DNA of 22,949 nt. Source: CAZXCQ01 sp964639275 (GTDB lineage Bacteria > Desulfobacterota > DSM-4660 > Desulfatiglandales > Desulfatiglandaceae). Every line of letters starts with the position of its first letter. Within the stretch, counting starts at the first letter, position 1. The position numbers and the translations under genes were made by a program. The notes beneath the pieces are model-generated. The model did not search any database. It saw only the letters and a program-made list of their open reading frames with translations, and was not told where the DNA came from. Shown here piece after piece: positions 8,306 to 16,739 of the stretch. The stretch lies in contig CAZXCQ010000075.1 in the NCBI GenBank assembly GCA_964639275.1, forward strand, positions 1 to 22,949. The letters are read 5' to 3'.

Positions 8306-9568
8306 ATGAAAAAAACGGTCATTCTAGCGGTTGGCTTAGCCCTGGTCCTATTGTTTACCTTTCCAGCAAACCAATGTCAGGCGGTTGAACCGGTGAAACT
8401 GGGTTGCCAGGCCGCATTCACCGGCAAATACTCGGCCTATGGGATGAGCACATTAAATGCCGTCAGATACGAAGTGGCAAGAAAGAACGCCCAAGGGGGG
8501 ATCAAGAGCCTGGGCGGGGCCAAGATCGATCTCATCGAAATGGATAACGCAACCAGCGCGAAAGACTCTGTGGCGAATCATGAGCGGTTGGGGGCGAACA
8601 AAGAGGTCCTGGCGGTCGTTGGACCCTGCACGACACCCATGTCCCAGCCCGTTGAACCGATTGCCTTGAGGTACCATCTTCCAACGGTCCACTCGATTAC
8701 CACGCTCGATAAGATATTTGAACACGGAAATCCCTATGTCTTTACGGTCAGCGTTCTGGCCAGCAGATTCGGGGCCACCTATGCGGCCTTTATGATCGAC
8801 ATGCACAAAAAATACGGCTTGCCCCTAAACCGGATTACAGTAGCCTACCCGGACAACGATTACGGGATCGCCGTGGCCGAGGGATTTAAGGAGGGTATCA
8901 AAAAGGCTGGATTCGGAAAGAACATCGTGCTCGATCTGCCATTCAACTGGAAGGCAAAGGATCTCAGCCCGGTGGTATTGAAGATAAAGGCCGCCAAGCC
9001 CGATTTCCATTTGCAGGTGGCCTACTTCGCCGATGGCAAACTCTACCATGATGCCTGTTATAGTCTGGGTTTTCACCCGTGGCAGGTGGGAGGTGCAAGC
9101 GGTTTTAATCACCCCAAATTGTGGAAGGTTTTGGGTGAGAAGATCGCCGAGGCGACGATAGGTAACAAAAAGACCTTTGCATATGATATGGCGGCCTTTG
9201 ATTTGCCCAATCCGGCCCGCGATGCCTGGATCAATGATTTTAAGGCCAAGAACCCCAAGGTGCCTGTAGAGATGAATCTGCTCCTCGGAGCCATGGCAGG
9301 CCGATTTGTGATCGAGGCCATTGAAAAAACGGGAAAAAGGGACCGGGATGCCATCACAGAAACCCTTCACGGGCTCTACCTGGAAAAGGACGATCCGCGA
9401 GACCTGACAGGGGCCTATAAAAAGCCTGGGCCGGTCTGGATGCCAAATGGCAAGCCAAACAGTTACGGATATGTCGCCCAGTGGGAAAAGAAAAATGGGG
9501 AATGGTACAAGAAGACCCTGTTCCACCCGTTAATGGGGATGATTGTCACGCCAAGGGCCTTTAAATAA
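8306..9568 (+). CDS. ABC transporter substrate-binding protein, branched-chain amino acid (LivJ) type
   Basis: A 420-residue periplasmic binding protein of the Peripla_BP_6 family. It has a clear signal peptide: KK, a hydrophobic core at about 5-20, and likely cleavage after Ala26 in QCQA-VEP. The mature start VEPVKLGCQAAFTGKYSAYG is typical of the family, as are the VVGPCTTPMSQPVEPIA segment around 113-129 and the YPDNDYGIAVAEGFKEG strand-helix near 187. It would capture the substrate in the periplasm for the importer encoded by the next four genes. In Desulfobacterota such proteins often bind aromatic or aliphatic carboxylates rather than Leu/Ile/Val, so the ligand is uncertain. ATG is preceded by a strong AAGGAGGGAG site. 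It is the first gene of the long operon. Confidence 0.92.
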   Translation: MKKTVILAVGLALVLLFTFPANQCQAVEPVKLGCQAAFTGKYSAYGMSTLNAVRYEVARKNAQGGIKSLGGAKIDLIEMDNATSAKDSVANHERLGANKEVLAVVGPCTTPMSQPVEPIALRYHLPTVHSITTLDKIFEHGNPYVFTVSVLASRFGATYAAFMIDMHKKYGLPLNRITVAYPDNDYGIAVAEGFKEGIKKAGFGKNIVLDLPFNWKAKDLSPVVLKIKAAKPDFHLQVAYFADGKLYHDACYSLGFHPWQVGGASGFNHPKLWKVLGEKIAEATIGNKKTFAYDMAAFDLPNPARDAWINDFKAKNPKVPVEMNLLLGAMAGRFVIEAIEKTGKRDRDAITETLHGLYLEKDDPRDLTGAYKKPGPVWMPNGKPNSYGYVAQWEKKNGEWYKKTLFHPLMGMIVTPRAFK

Positions 9569-9571
9569 GCC

Positions 9572-10330
9572 GTGGCCAAAAGAGAGGACCATTGGCGGGT
9601 GGATACGGCGCTTTTGAGGGTGGAAAGGGTCTCCAAGAACTTTGGAGGTCTGGTGGCCCTAGATGAAGTATCTCTGGAGGTAGAGAGAGGGGGCCTGGTG
9701 GGAGTGATCGGGCCGAACGGAGCGGGTAAGACGACCCTTTTTGGCACGATCTCCGGCTTCCACAAACCCCACAGAGGGGAAATCTATTTCAAGGGAAGAC
9801 GCGTTGACGGGCTCAAGCCACACCAAATATGCAAGATGGGGCTGGTTCGTACCTTTCAGATCGCCCAGCCCTTTCTTGGGTTTACGCCATATGAGACGCT
9901 CGTCACAGCGGCGCTCAATAAACTCTCCATGAATCAGGCAAGGAAGAAGGCCAGAGAAATCCTGGATATGGTGGGGTTGACAGACAAGGCCGATGAAGAC
10001 GGAGCCAGCCTCACCATTGCCGATCAAAAGGCCCTTGAGATGGGAAAGGCGCTCGCTGCGGGAGGTGATCTCATTCTTCTGGACGAGGTGATGGCCGGGC
10101 TGACCCTTCCCGAGGCGGAGGTCGTTATGTCCCTTATCACGAGGTTGAGGGACGAAGGCCTGACATTCTTGATGGTGGAACACGTGATGTTCATCATTAT
10201 GAAACTGTGTGAGAGGATTGTCGTATTGAGCTTTGGCCAGAAGATAGCCGAAGGGACCCCCGAGGAGATTGCCAAAAACCAGACGGTCATCGATTCCTAC
10301 TTTGGTGAGGAGGCGGGCCTTGTTACTTAG
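9572..10330 (+). CDS. livG: LivG-type ABC transporter ATPase with atypical signature motif
   Basis: A 252-residue ATPase that powers the liv-type importer. Walker A is GPNGAGKT (47-54), the Q-loop is Gln96 in RTFQ, Walker B is LILLDE (167-172), and the switch His is 204. The ABC signature, normally LSYGQ or LSGGQ, reads LTIAD (147-151), and Walker B is followed by VMAGLTLPEAE. I recall this LT-A/LDEVMAGL variant from a subgroup of LivG-like proteins, so it is unusual rather than broken. The GTG start lies three bases after the binding-protein stop and has no good ribosome binding site; GTG at 9599 is an alternative. Its 3' end overlaps the next ATPase gene, so they are translationally coupled. 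Confidence 0.9.
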   Translation: MAKREDHWRVDTALLRVERVSKNFGGLVALDEVSLEVERGGLVGVIGPNGAGKTTLFGTISGFHKPHRGEIYFKGRRVDGLKPHQICKMGLVRTFQIAQPFLGFTPYETLVTAALNKLSMNQARKKAREILDMVGLTDKADEDGASLTIADQKALEMGKALAAGGDLILLDEVMAGLTLPEAEVVMSLITRLRDEGLTFLMVEHVMFIIMKLCERIVVLSFGQKIAEGTPEEIAKNQTVIDSYFGEEAGLVT

Positions 10331-11027
10331 GGTGGAGGGTGTCACAGCCGGCTATGGCAAGGTGGCGGTCATTCGGGACGTGTCTCTGGATGTGGACAGG
10401 GGTGAATGGGTCGTTGTGATCGGGGGCAACGGCACGGGAAAGAGCACCCTGTTCAAGGTCATTTCCGGGCTGGTCAGACCCAGATCGGGCAAAGTGCTCC
10501 TGGAGACGACCGAACTGACGGCCTTGGCTTCCTATGAGATCGTCAATCTGGGAGTCATTCAGGTCCCGGAAGGCCGCATGGTATTCCCCAGGATGAACGT
10601 GAAGGAGAACCTCTTGTTGGGTGGGCGCAATGAGAGGGCCAGGGGCCATGTTGCCGAAAATCTCAAGAGGGTCTACCAACTCTTTCCCATCCTCAAGGCC
10701 AGGGAGAGACAGGAAGCCGGCACGCTTTCAGGGGGCGAACAACAGATGTTGGCAACCGGAAGAGGGTTGATGGCCATGCCGCAGGTCTTGCTGTTGGACG
10801 AGCCCTCCCTGGGACTGGCACCGCTCCTGGTGACCGAGATCTTCAGGACCCTAAAGACATTGAACACCGAGGGGCTGACCATTTTGCTGGTGGAGCAGAA
10901 TGTGGTTGTCTCTTTGCGGAGCTCCCATAGGGGGTATGTCCTCGAAAACGGGAAGATCATAATGAGTGGGAGCAGCCAGGAACTCATGAAGGACGAGCGA
11001 ACCAAAGAGGCCTATCTGGGGATATAG
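10320..11027 (+). CDS. livF: LivF-type ABC transporter ATPase
   Basis: A 235-residue ATPase, the usual LivF size. Walker A is GGNGTGKST (35-43), the signature is LSGGEQQ (136-142), Walker B is VLLLDEPSLGLAP (156-168), and the switch region is VEQN. The second ATPase partners the LivG-like subunit beneath the two permeases. I chose TTG at 10320 because GAGGAGG (10307-10313) sits six bases upstream and the protein then begins MLLRVEGVTAGYG, as LivF proteins do. The frame stays open upstream, but that part overlaps livG and reads as non-homologous basic sequence. It overlaps livG by 11 bases. Confidence 0.92.
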   Translation: MLLRVEGVTAGYGKVAVIRDVSLDVDRGEWVVVIGGNGTGKSTLFKVISGLVRPRSGKVLLETTELTALASYEIVNLGVIQVPEGRMVFPRMNVKENLLLGGRNERARGHVAENLKRVYQLFPILKARERQEAGTLSGGEQQMLATGRGLMAMPQVLLLDEPSLGLAPLLVTEIFRTLKTLNTEGLTILLVEQNVVVSLRSSHRGYVLENGKIIMSGSSQELMKDERTKEAYLGI

Positions 11028-11029
11028 GA

Positions 11030-11896
11030 ATGGAATTTACGATTATACTCCAGGCCATTGTCCAGGGAGTTATGCTGGGGGCCATATATGGTCTCATAGG
11101 CCTTGGGATTACCATGGTGTATGCGATTACTGGGCTCTTAAACTTTGCTCATGGGGATTTTATGGCCATAGCCATGTATCTCTGTCTGGCCCTCTATACC
11201 CATTTTCATATGGATCCGTATCTGTCGATGCTGTTGGGGATACCGCTCTTGTTTGTCCTGGGTCTCTTGGTATACCACTTCCTTTTTAAACGCGTATTAA
11301 AGGCGGAGCTGTTGATGGTGGTCCAGTTGACCCTGGGGATGGTATTTATCATTGAGAGCACACTCCTTCTGACCTTTACCGCTGACTACGAATCTGTGCC
11401 CAACTTCCTCCACGCAGTGAGATTTAGCTTTGGGCCACTCGCTGTCACGGGGAGTTATCTGGTCACTTTCCTGGTGGGAGGCGGGGCTGGTGCAGGACTG
11501 TACTGGGTGCTTCAGAAGACAGATCTGGGCCGGCAGATAAGGGCAATCTCACAGAACAAAGAGGCCGCCGCCTTGATGGGGATCAACACCACCCGAATAC
11601 AGATGATTGTCTTTGCCCTGGGCATTGCCTTGTTGGGGTTATCCGGGTCCCTGACCACATCGATCCTTACGATGGAACCTTATATGGGTCTGGAGCTGAC
11701 CTTGTTCGCATTTATTGTGTTTGTCATGGGGGGAGTGGGGAACTTTTTGGGTACTCTGGTGGCAGGATATCTTCTGGGGATTGCGGATGCGATGGGGTCG
11801 CTATTCATCGGGGGCCACCTGGGGGCGATGGTTCCCTACGGTCTGTTTGTCCTAATGCTCCTGATCAGACCCCAGGGGGTCCTGGGGGCAAGATGA
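11030..11896 (+). CDS. livH: LivH-type ABC transporter permease
   Basis: A 288-residue integral membrane protein with about eight hydrophobic segments. It matches the LivH family: the N-terminal YGLIGLGITMVYAITGLLNF with the AHGDFMAI continuation, and the cytoplasmic coupling region RQIRAISQNKEAAALMGINT that contacts the ATPases. It forms half of the translocation path. It starts two bases after the livF stop; GGGGATATAGGA precedes the ATG. The stop overlaps the livM start in an ATGA arrangement. Confidence 0.93.
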   Translation: MEFTIILQAIVQGVMLGAIYGLIGLGITMVYAITGLLNFAHGDFMAIAMYLCLALYTHFHMDPYLSMLLGIPLLFVLGLLVYHFLFKRVLKAELLMVVQLTLGMVFIIESTLLLTFTADYESVPNFLHAVRFSFGPLAVTGSYLVTFLVGGGAGAGLYWVLQKTDLGRQIRAISQNKEAAALMGINTTRIQMIVFALGIALLGLSGSLTTSILTMEPYMGLELTLFAFIVFVMGGVGNFLGTLVAGYLLGIADAMGSLFIGGHLGAMVPYGLFVLMLLIRPQGVLGAR

Positions 11897-12903
11897 GCTT
11901 GACATATTTTAAGAGGCAGAAAAGGCAGTACCTGTTGTGGGCCGCTGTCTTGCTGCTCATGGGGGTGCTCCCGTCCCAGTTCCCAATCTTTTGGGTCCGC
12001 GCCTTTGCCATGGTGTTTCTCTTTATCTACTGGGCCTCGGCCTGGAACATCATCGGCGGGATGGCCGGGGAGATAAATTTTCTCCATCCCCTTTTTATCG
12101 GTGCAGGGGCTTACAGCTCTACCGTGCTTTATCTCAAGCTGGGGGTAAGCCCCTGGCTGGGTATGTTCTTGGGGGCGGCCATTGCGGTGGCCATCGGTCT
12201 GGTGATCGGATGGATATGTTACCGTTCCGGGCTCCCCCATCTTTCATTTGCCCTGATATGTCTGGGCTTCTCCCACATTGGAGAGATCATCGCGCTGGAG
12301 TGGAATCTGTTGGGCGGGTCTCGGGGTTTGGTGATCCGCCCGGCTCCTGGTTTTGCCAATATGCAGTTTCGAGATATCAGTAGTTATTATTATATGGGGC
12401 TGATCATGGCGCTGTTCATGGTTGGGCTGTGCTTGTGGATTAGCCGTTCGAAGATCGGTGTTTATCTCAAGGCGATCAAGAATAACGAGATGGCAGCATC
12501 GGCAATAGGCATCAATACCGTCCGCTACCGCCTCCTTGCCCTGGCCATCAGCGCCTTTTTTTGTGCCCTGGGAGGGACCTTTTATGCCCAGCTTGTCCTT
12601 TTTATTGATCCCCCCAGCGCCGTCTCCATCACCACTGTCATCAGTATGATCCTTTTTTGTGCCATAGGTGGCTTTGGGACCGTTTGGGGTCCCGTGGTGG
12701 GGACGCTCCTCCTGATGCCGGTGGGAGAAGCAGTGAGGCTCTATTTTATGACCGGATTCCATCTCATTGTGTACGGGATTGTGGTCATTATTGTGATCTT
12801 GATGACCCCGCATGGTCTGGTACCGTGGTTTCAGGAGATCATGAAAAGGAGCAAGAGCGAGGGCCAGAACAAAGAACACCTCTTGCAGAGGGGGCTGAGA
12901 TAG
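11893..12903 (+). CDS. livM: LivM-type ABC transporter permease
   Basis: A 336-residue permease, second half of the channel. LivM hallmarks: WASAWNIIGGMAGEINFLHP near residue 45-64, and the coupling segment GVYLKAIKNNEMAASAIGIN followed by TVRYRLLALAISAFFCALGG. About nine to ten membrane segments, ending in a basic, soluble tail (KRSKSEGQNKEH). ATG overlaps the livH stop (ATGA), indicating translational coupling. The acyl-CoA ligase gene begins three bases after its stop, tying transport directly to CoA activation. Confidence 0.93.
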   Translation: MSLTYFKRQKRQYLLWAAVLLLMGVLPSQFPIFWVRAFAMVFLFIYWASAWNIIGGMAGEINFLHPLFIGAGAYSSTVLYLKLGVSPWLGMFLGAAIAVAIGLVIGWICYRSGLPHLSFALICLGFSHIGEIIALEWNLLGGSRGLVIRPAPGFANMQFRDISSYYYMGLIMALFMVGLCLWISRSKIGVYLKAIKNNEMAASAIGINTVRYRLLALAISAFFCALGGTFYAQLVLFIDPPSAVSITTVISMILFCAIGGFGTVWGPVVGTLLLMPVGEAVRLYFMTGFHLIVYGIVVIIVILMTPHGLVPWFQEIMKRSKSEGQNKEHLLQRGLR

Positions 12904-12906
12904 GCT

Positions 12907-14502
12907 ATGGCCTTCAGGGTAGAGATGGATGGGAAAAGAGAGCACCCCGGACATGCCATGAACCTGGGGGATGCGCTTTCTGTCAATGCCAGAAGGTATC
13001 CCGATAAGACCGCCATCGTTGTCGATGGGGAAACCAGAGACTACCGATCACTAAACGCCAGGGCCAATCAGCTGGCGAACGCCCTCCTGGAGATCGGGCT
13101 GAGAAAGGGGGATCTGATGGGAATACTCTCCCCCAACTCTGTGCAGTGGGCCGAGGCGCTTTACGCCATCTTTAAGATAGGGGCGGTCGCGGTTCCCATA
13201 AATTACCGTCTCCTGTCCCATCAGATCATTGAGGAACTCAAGAGATACGGCGTGGCTACCCTCTTCTTGACAGAGGATTTCCTCGAGGTGGGCGGGTCTT
13301 ATCAGGAGGTCAAAGGGAGAGCCGTTCCCCTCATCCTTCTTCGTGGGCAGGCGAGGGAAGACGCCCTTTCTCTTGACTCGCTTATCCTTCACGCGTCAGA
13401 GACCGAGCCGCGGGTGGAAGTCGATGGGAACGATGTGGCACTGATCATGTTTACTGGAGGGACAACCGGTCTACCCAAAGGGGTTCCGTTTACCCATGAT
13501 ATGCTATTCTGGACGACGATCAATTACATGGTCGAATATGATACACCCCGAACGGATCATATCATGTTTCACCCGTTTCCCATATTTCATACCTCCGGGA
13601 TGTACCGAATGATTTCGTACATCTGGGCAGGGGCAACCTATTTGACGCTGGGGACCTTTGATCCGGAGAGGTGCCTGGACCTGATTGAGAAATATCGTGC
13701 TAACGCCTTTATCGGGAGTTCGGCGGTCTTTGTCCCCATGCTCCAAATCAAGAGAAAGAAATCGACTGATACCTCCTCCGTGAACCTCGTCTGCGCCACA
13801 TTCGCCTTTATGGATGAGGAGGGGAGAAAGGGATTGAAGGAGCTGTTCCCCAATGCCAGGGTATATGAGGGTTATGGGTTTACGGAAGGTGGGGCGATCT
13901 CGGCACTCCGGCCTGATCAGAGGCCGAGAGGCAAAGGCAGTGTGGGTATGCCCGGTGTCCACACCAAACTGAAGATCGTTGACGAGCTGGGAGAGAAGCT
14001 TGGCCCTGGGAAGGTCGGGGAAATCGCGGTAAAGGGGCCTCACATCCCGACCGGATATTATAACAACGACGAGGAGACGAGGTCAGCCTTTAAAGATGGC
14101 TGGTTTCACACCGGAGATATGGGCAAACTGGATGAAGATGGTTTTCTTTATATGGTGGACCGAAAGAAGGACATGATTAAGACAGGGGGCGAGAATGTGT
14201 ATTCGCGCGAGGTAGAAGAGGCCCTGTTGCGCCACCCCGATATCCATGAGGTTGCCGTCATCGGTGTGCCCCATGAGAGATGGGGGGAGACCATTAAGGC
14301 GATCGTGGTTACAAAAAGGGGAGCACGTCTGGAGGAACAGGAGGTGATCGATTTCTGCAGGCAGCACCTGGCAAGCTATAAGAAACCGACCTCAGTGGAT
14401 TTTGTTGAAAACATCCCCAAGACCGATACGGGTGGTAAGATCTCAAAATGGAAGCTGAGAGAAATGTATAACACGGGTCATACGGTAAGGAGCGGGCAGT
14501 GA
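12907..14502 (+). CDS. AMP-forming acyl-CoA synthetase (ligase) 1
   Basis: A 531-residue member of the ANL family (acyl/aryl-CoA ligases). It would activate the imported acid to its CoA thioester via an acyl-adenylate. Seen: phosphate loop TGGTTGLPKG (183-192), YGFTE (323-327), GWFHTGD (398-404), the hinge and CoA-half motif DRKKDMIKTGGENVYSREVE (418-437), and the catalytic adenylation Lys511 in TDTGGKISKWKLR. Length is normal for medium-chain or aryl ligases; specificity cannot be read. The start is uncertain: ATG 12907 lies just after livM, ATG 12925 has AGGG five bases upstream, and ATG 12958 begins the conserved part. Being joined to the importer suggests its substrate is the transported one. 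A second ligase lies at 20934. Confidence 0.92.
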   Translation: MAFRVEMDGKREHPGHAMNLGDALSVNARRYPDKTAIVVDGETRDYRSLNARANQLANALLEIGLRKGDLMGILSPNSVQWAEALYAIFKIGAVAVPINYRLLSHQIIEELKRYGVATLFLTEDFLEVGGSYQEVKGRAVPLILLRGQAREDALSLDSLILHASETEPRVEVDGNDVALIMFTGGTTGLPKGVPFTHDMLFWTTINYMVEYDTPRTDHIMFHPFPIFHTSGMYRMISYIWAGATYLTLGTFDPERCLDLIEKYRANAFIGSSAVFVPMLQIKRKKSTDTSSVNLVCATFAFMDEEGRKGLKELFPNARVYEGYGFTEGGAISALRPDQRPRGKGSVGMPGVHTKLKIVDELGEKLGPGKVGEIAVKGPHIPTGYYNNDEETRSAFKDGWFHTGDMGKLDEDGFLYMVDRKKDMIKTGGENVYSREVEEALLRHPDIHEVAVIGVPHERWGETIKAIVVTKRGARLEEQEVIDFCRQHLASYKKPTSVDFVENIPKTDTGGKISKWKLREMYNTGHTVRSGQ

Positions 14503-14960
14503 ACGCCGAGGGAAGAAACACACCAGAGAAGCCGGAATTGGTCTTTTCGGAACTCCGAGAGGGGAGGGCGTTTCGAACGCTGGAATATCGGATCACAGAG
14601 GATCTTGTGGAAGACTATATGGAGACGGTGGGGGATCGGAACCCCCTGTACTGGGATATCGAGTATGCCAGAGATGGCCCATTTGGGACGCGAATTGCGC
14701 CCCCGGGGTTGGCTGCCATCTATTCCCGTCTCTCTTACCTCCAAGATCATACCATGCCATCAGGCGGGGTGTTGGCCAAGCAGGAGTTTGAGTTTAGCGG
14801 TCCCATCCGGACCGGTGAAACCCTGAAGGTAACGGCGCGGGTGGATGAACGTTTTATTGACAAAAAAGACAGGAAGAGGGTGAATTTTGTCATAGAGGCC
14901 AAAAATGAAAAGGGTGAGGCAATCAGTGTCACCCGGCTTTACGCCATTTGGCCCAAGTAA
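14499..14960 (+). CDS. MaoC-like hotdog protein (FAS1-type dehydratase N-domain), lacks catalytic His
   Basis: A 153-residue single hotdog-fold protein. The hydratase-2 region reads VGDRNPLYWDIEYA (44-57): the Asp46 of the catalytic pair is present, but the His is Tyr51. The pattern GDxNPLY is typical of the non-catalytic or N-terminal halves of two-domain MaoC hydratases and of HadA/HadC-type partners. I infer that it pairs with the next gene product to form a heterodimeric enoyl-CoA hydratase. It starts at GTG 14499, with AAGGAG (14487-14492) six bases upstream, and overlaps the ligase stop as GTGA. Alternatively it could be a binding subunit for acyl-CoA, or a hydratase with a different mechanism. 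Confidence 0.85.
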   Translation: MNAEGRNTPEKPELVFSELREGRAFRTLEYRITEDLVEDYMETVGDRNPLYWDIEYARDGPFGTRIAPPGLAAIYSRLSYLQDHTMPSGGVLAKQEFEFSGPIRTGETLKVTARVDERFIDKKDRKRVNFVIEAKNEKGEAISVTRLYAIWPK

Positions 14961-14992
14961 CCCGTAACCCAAAAAGAGAAGGTCGTTGAGCG

Positions 14993-15418
14993 ATGATAGA
15001 TGAGGTTCGTATCGGAGATGCCCTGCCATCCATTGAAAAGGGGATCGATCAGGACCGGATAATGGCCTGGGCCAGGGTTTCAGGCGATTTCAATCGCCTC
15101 CACGTTGACCCGGAGTATGCCAAGGAGACCCGCTTCAAGGGGACTGTTGCCCATGGACCCATGTCTCTGGCCTTTCTGAACCAGTTGATGATGCAATGCT
15201 TTGGTGAGGGATGGATTATGGGGGGAAGGCTCCTGGACGTGCGATTTGTGGCCCCGATCCGGCCGGGTGATACCATCACCATAGGCGGAACGGTGAAGGC
15301 GGTATTTAAGAAGGGTGAGGAAGAGCTTGTCGAGTGCGACCTCTTTATCGACAGGGGAGACGGGGTAAAAGCAGTATTGGGGCGCGCCGTCGGTCGGATA
15401 GTGAGGAGGCGGTCATGA
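14993..15418 (+). CDS. MaoC-like (R)-enoyl-CoA hydratase with catalytic Asp/His
   Basis: A 141-residue hotdog protein with the complete hydratase-2 motif VSGDFNRLHVDPEYA (29-43). Asp32 and His37 match the Asp31/His36 catalytic pair of PhaJ-type (R)-specific enoyl-CoA hydratases. ATVAHGPMSLAF-like sequence (51-61) and PIRPGDTITIGGTV are also typical. It adds water to a trans-enoyl-CoA or removes it from a hydroxyacyl-CoA. It follows the His-lacking hotdog gene by 32 bases and its stop overlaps the ATG of the CoA-transferase gene (ATGA), so the three are coupled. Specificity is unknown; itaconyl- or mesaconyl-CoA hydratases belong to the same superfamily. Confidence 0.9.
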   Translation: MIDEVRIGDALPSIEKGIDQDRIMAWARVSGDFNRLHVDPEYAKETRFKGTVAHGPMSLAFLNQLMMQCFGEGWIMGGRLLDVRFVAPIRPGDTITIGGTVKAVFKKGEEELVECDLFIDRGDGVKAVLGRAVGRIVRRRS

Positions 15419-16686
15419 GGGCAGCGAGAGCAGCAAAGGTGGTCCCGGCAGAAGAGGCCATCGGAAAAGTCCAGTCAGGCCAGCGCCTCGTCCTCCCGCT
15501 TTGCTGTGGGCTGCCCCAGACCCTCGTGGATGCCCTGGTCTCAGATCACAAGCGACTCAAGGGGGTTGAGATTGTCAGCGGTCTTCAGATCGTTTACCCC
15601 TTTCTGGAGGAAGGGCTTGAGGAGTCCTTTTCATACCGGACCTGGCAATGTGCCCCCCCCATTCGCCACCACCTCAAGAAGGGGACCGTCAAGTACATCC
15701 CCATGCGACAGGGAGACGCAGTGAAGGTCTTTTCAAAGGAGGGCCCGTGGCCCATCCAGGCGGCCATGATTCAGGTCTCGCCACCAGACGAGCACGGTTA
15801 TTGCAGCCTTGGGGTTTCCATCGGCCACGCCCTTCCGCTGGCGCTCCAGGCCGATCTCGTGATTGCAGAGATCAATGCGCAGATGCCCCGGGTCCTGGGG
15901 AAGGCCTTTATCCACCTCTCTCAGATCGACTTTGTCGTGAACTCTGATAGGCCGCTCCTGGAATACCCTGCGGGTGGAAGTCCAGGTGAGAAAGAGCTTG
16001 CCATCGGGAGGCACGCGGCCGATCTTATCCCGGACGGCGCCACCCTCCAGATCGGCATCGGCGCCATCCCGGAGGCGATACTGGACAGCCTCACCAACAA
16101 GAAAGACCTTCGTTTTTTTGCCATGGGTGTGGACAAGATCGTTGACATGGCGGAACAGGGGGTGGTCACACCCGGAGACGAGCCAAAGGTCAGGGTAACC
16201 GAGATCCTGGGCAGCAAGAGGCTCTTTGATTTTGTCCACAACAACCCCATGGTGGAAGGAAGGCCGCTGCCCGACACGATCAATCCGAGGGTAGTGGGCC
16301 GGATTCCACGTTTTTTCTCGGTGCTCTCGGCCATCGAAGTGGACCTCACCTGCCAGATCAATGCGGAGACGGTCAAGGGGCGGCAGATCAGCGCCATTGG
16401 TGGGAGCTTTGACTTCGTCCAGGGGGCACTCTTTTCAGAAGGAGGGGGTTCGATCATTGCGATGACCTCCACAACGCCCGACGAAAAGATCTCGAGGATT
16501 GTTCCGCAGCTTCCTCTTGGAACCGCAGTAACCACACCGAGGCATTCAGCACAGTATCTGGTCACGGAGTATGGCGTTGCCGAGATCTGGGGGAGGTCCT
16601 TGAGGGAGCGAGCCGATGCCCTCATCCAGGTGGCCCATCCCAAGTTCAGGGATGAGCTTATAGATGTGGTAGGGCATCTGTTTTAG
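15415..16686 (+). CDS. Acetyl-CoA hydrolase/CoA-transferase family protein, apparently lacking the catalytic Glu
   Basis: A 423-residue protein of the 4-hydroxybutyrate/butyryl-CoA:acetate CoA-transferase (acetyl-CoA hydrolase) family. Matches: SPPDEHGYCSLG (122-133), LQIGIGAIPEAILDSL (211-226), and in the C-domain AIGGSFDFVQGA (327-338), SRIVPQLPLGTAVTTPR (360-376), VTEYGVAEIWGRSLRERA (383-400) and AHPKFRDEL. Odd: family members carry the nucleophilic Glu about fifteen residues after GIGAIP, in a motif like GIHTEMxSDG; here the region reads DLRFFAMGVDKIVDMAEQG (231-249), with Ala/Met instead of Glu and one residue fewer. A classical Glu-CoA intermediate seems impossible there. ATG 15415 is chosen for its GAGGAGG site (15403-15409) and ATGA overlap; the frame is open further upstream. 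Transfer, hydrolysis or mere acyl-CoA binding are all possible. Confidence 0.87.
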   Translation: MRAARAAKVVPAEEAIGKVQSGQRLVLPLCCGLPQTLVDALVSDHKRLKGVEIVSGLQIVYPFLEEGLEESFSYRTWQCAPPIRHHLKKGTVKYIPMRQGDAVKVFSKEGPWPIQAAMIQVSPPDEHGYCSLGVSIGHALPLALQADLVIAEINAQMPRVLGKAFIHLSQIDFVVNSDRPLLEYPAGGSPGEKELAIGRHAADLIPDGATLQIGIGAIPEAILDSLTNKKDLRFFAMGVDKIVDMAEQGVVTPGDEPKVRVTEILGSKRLFDFVHNNPMVEGRPLPDTINPRVVGRIPRFFSVLSAIEVDLTCQINAETVKGRQISAIGGSFDFVQGALFSEGGGSIIAMTSTTPDEKISRIVPQLPLGTAVTTPRHSAQYLVTEYGVAEIWGRSLRERADALIQVAHPKFRDELIDVVGHLF

Positions 16687-16739
16687 TTGGCTTGCATTTT
16701 TTCTGGAGGCATCAGCCCCCTTTTTGACCAGGAGGAGTT

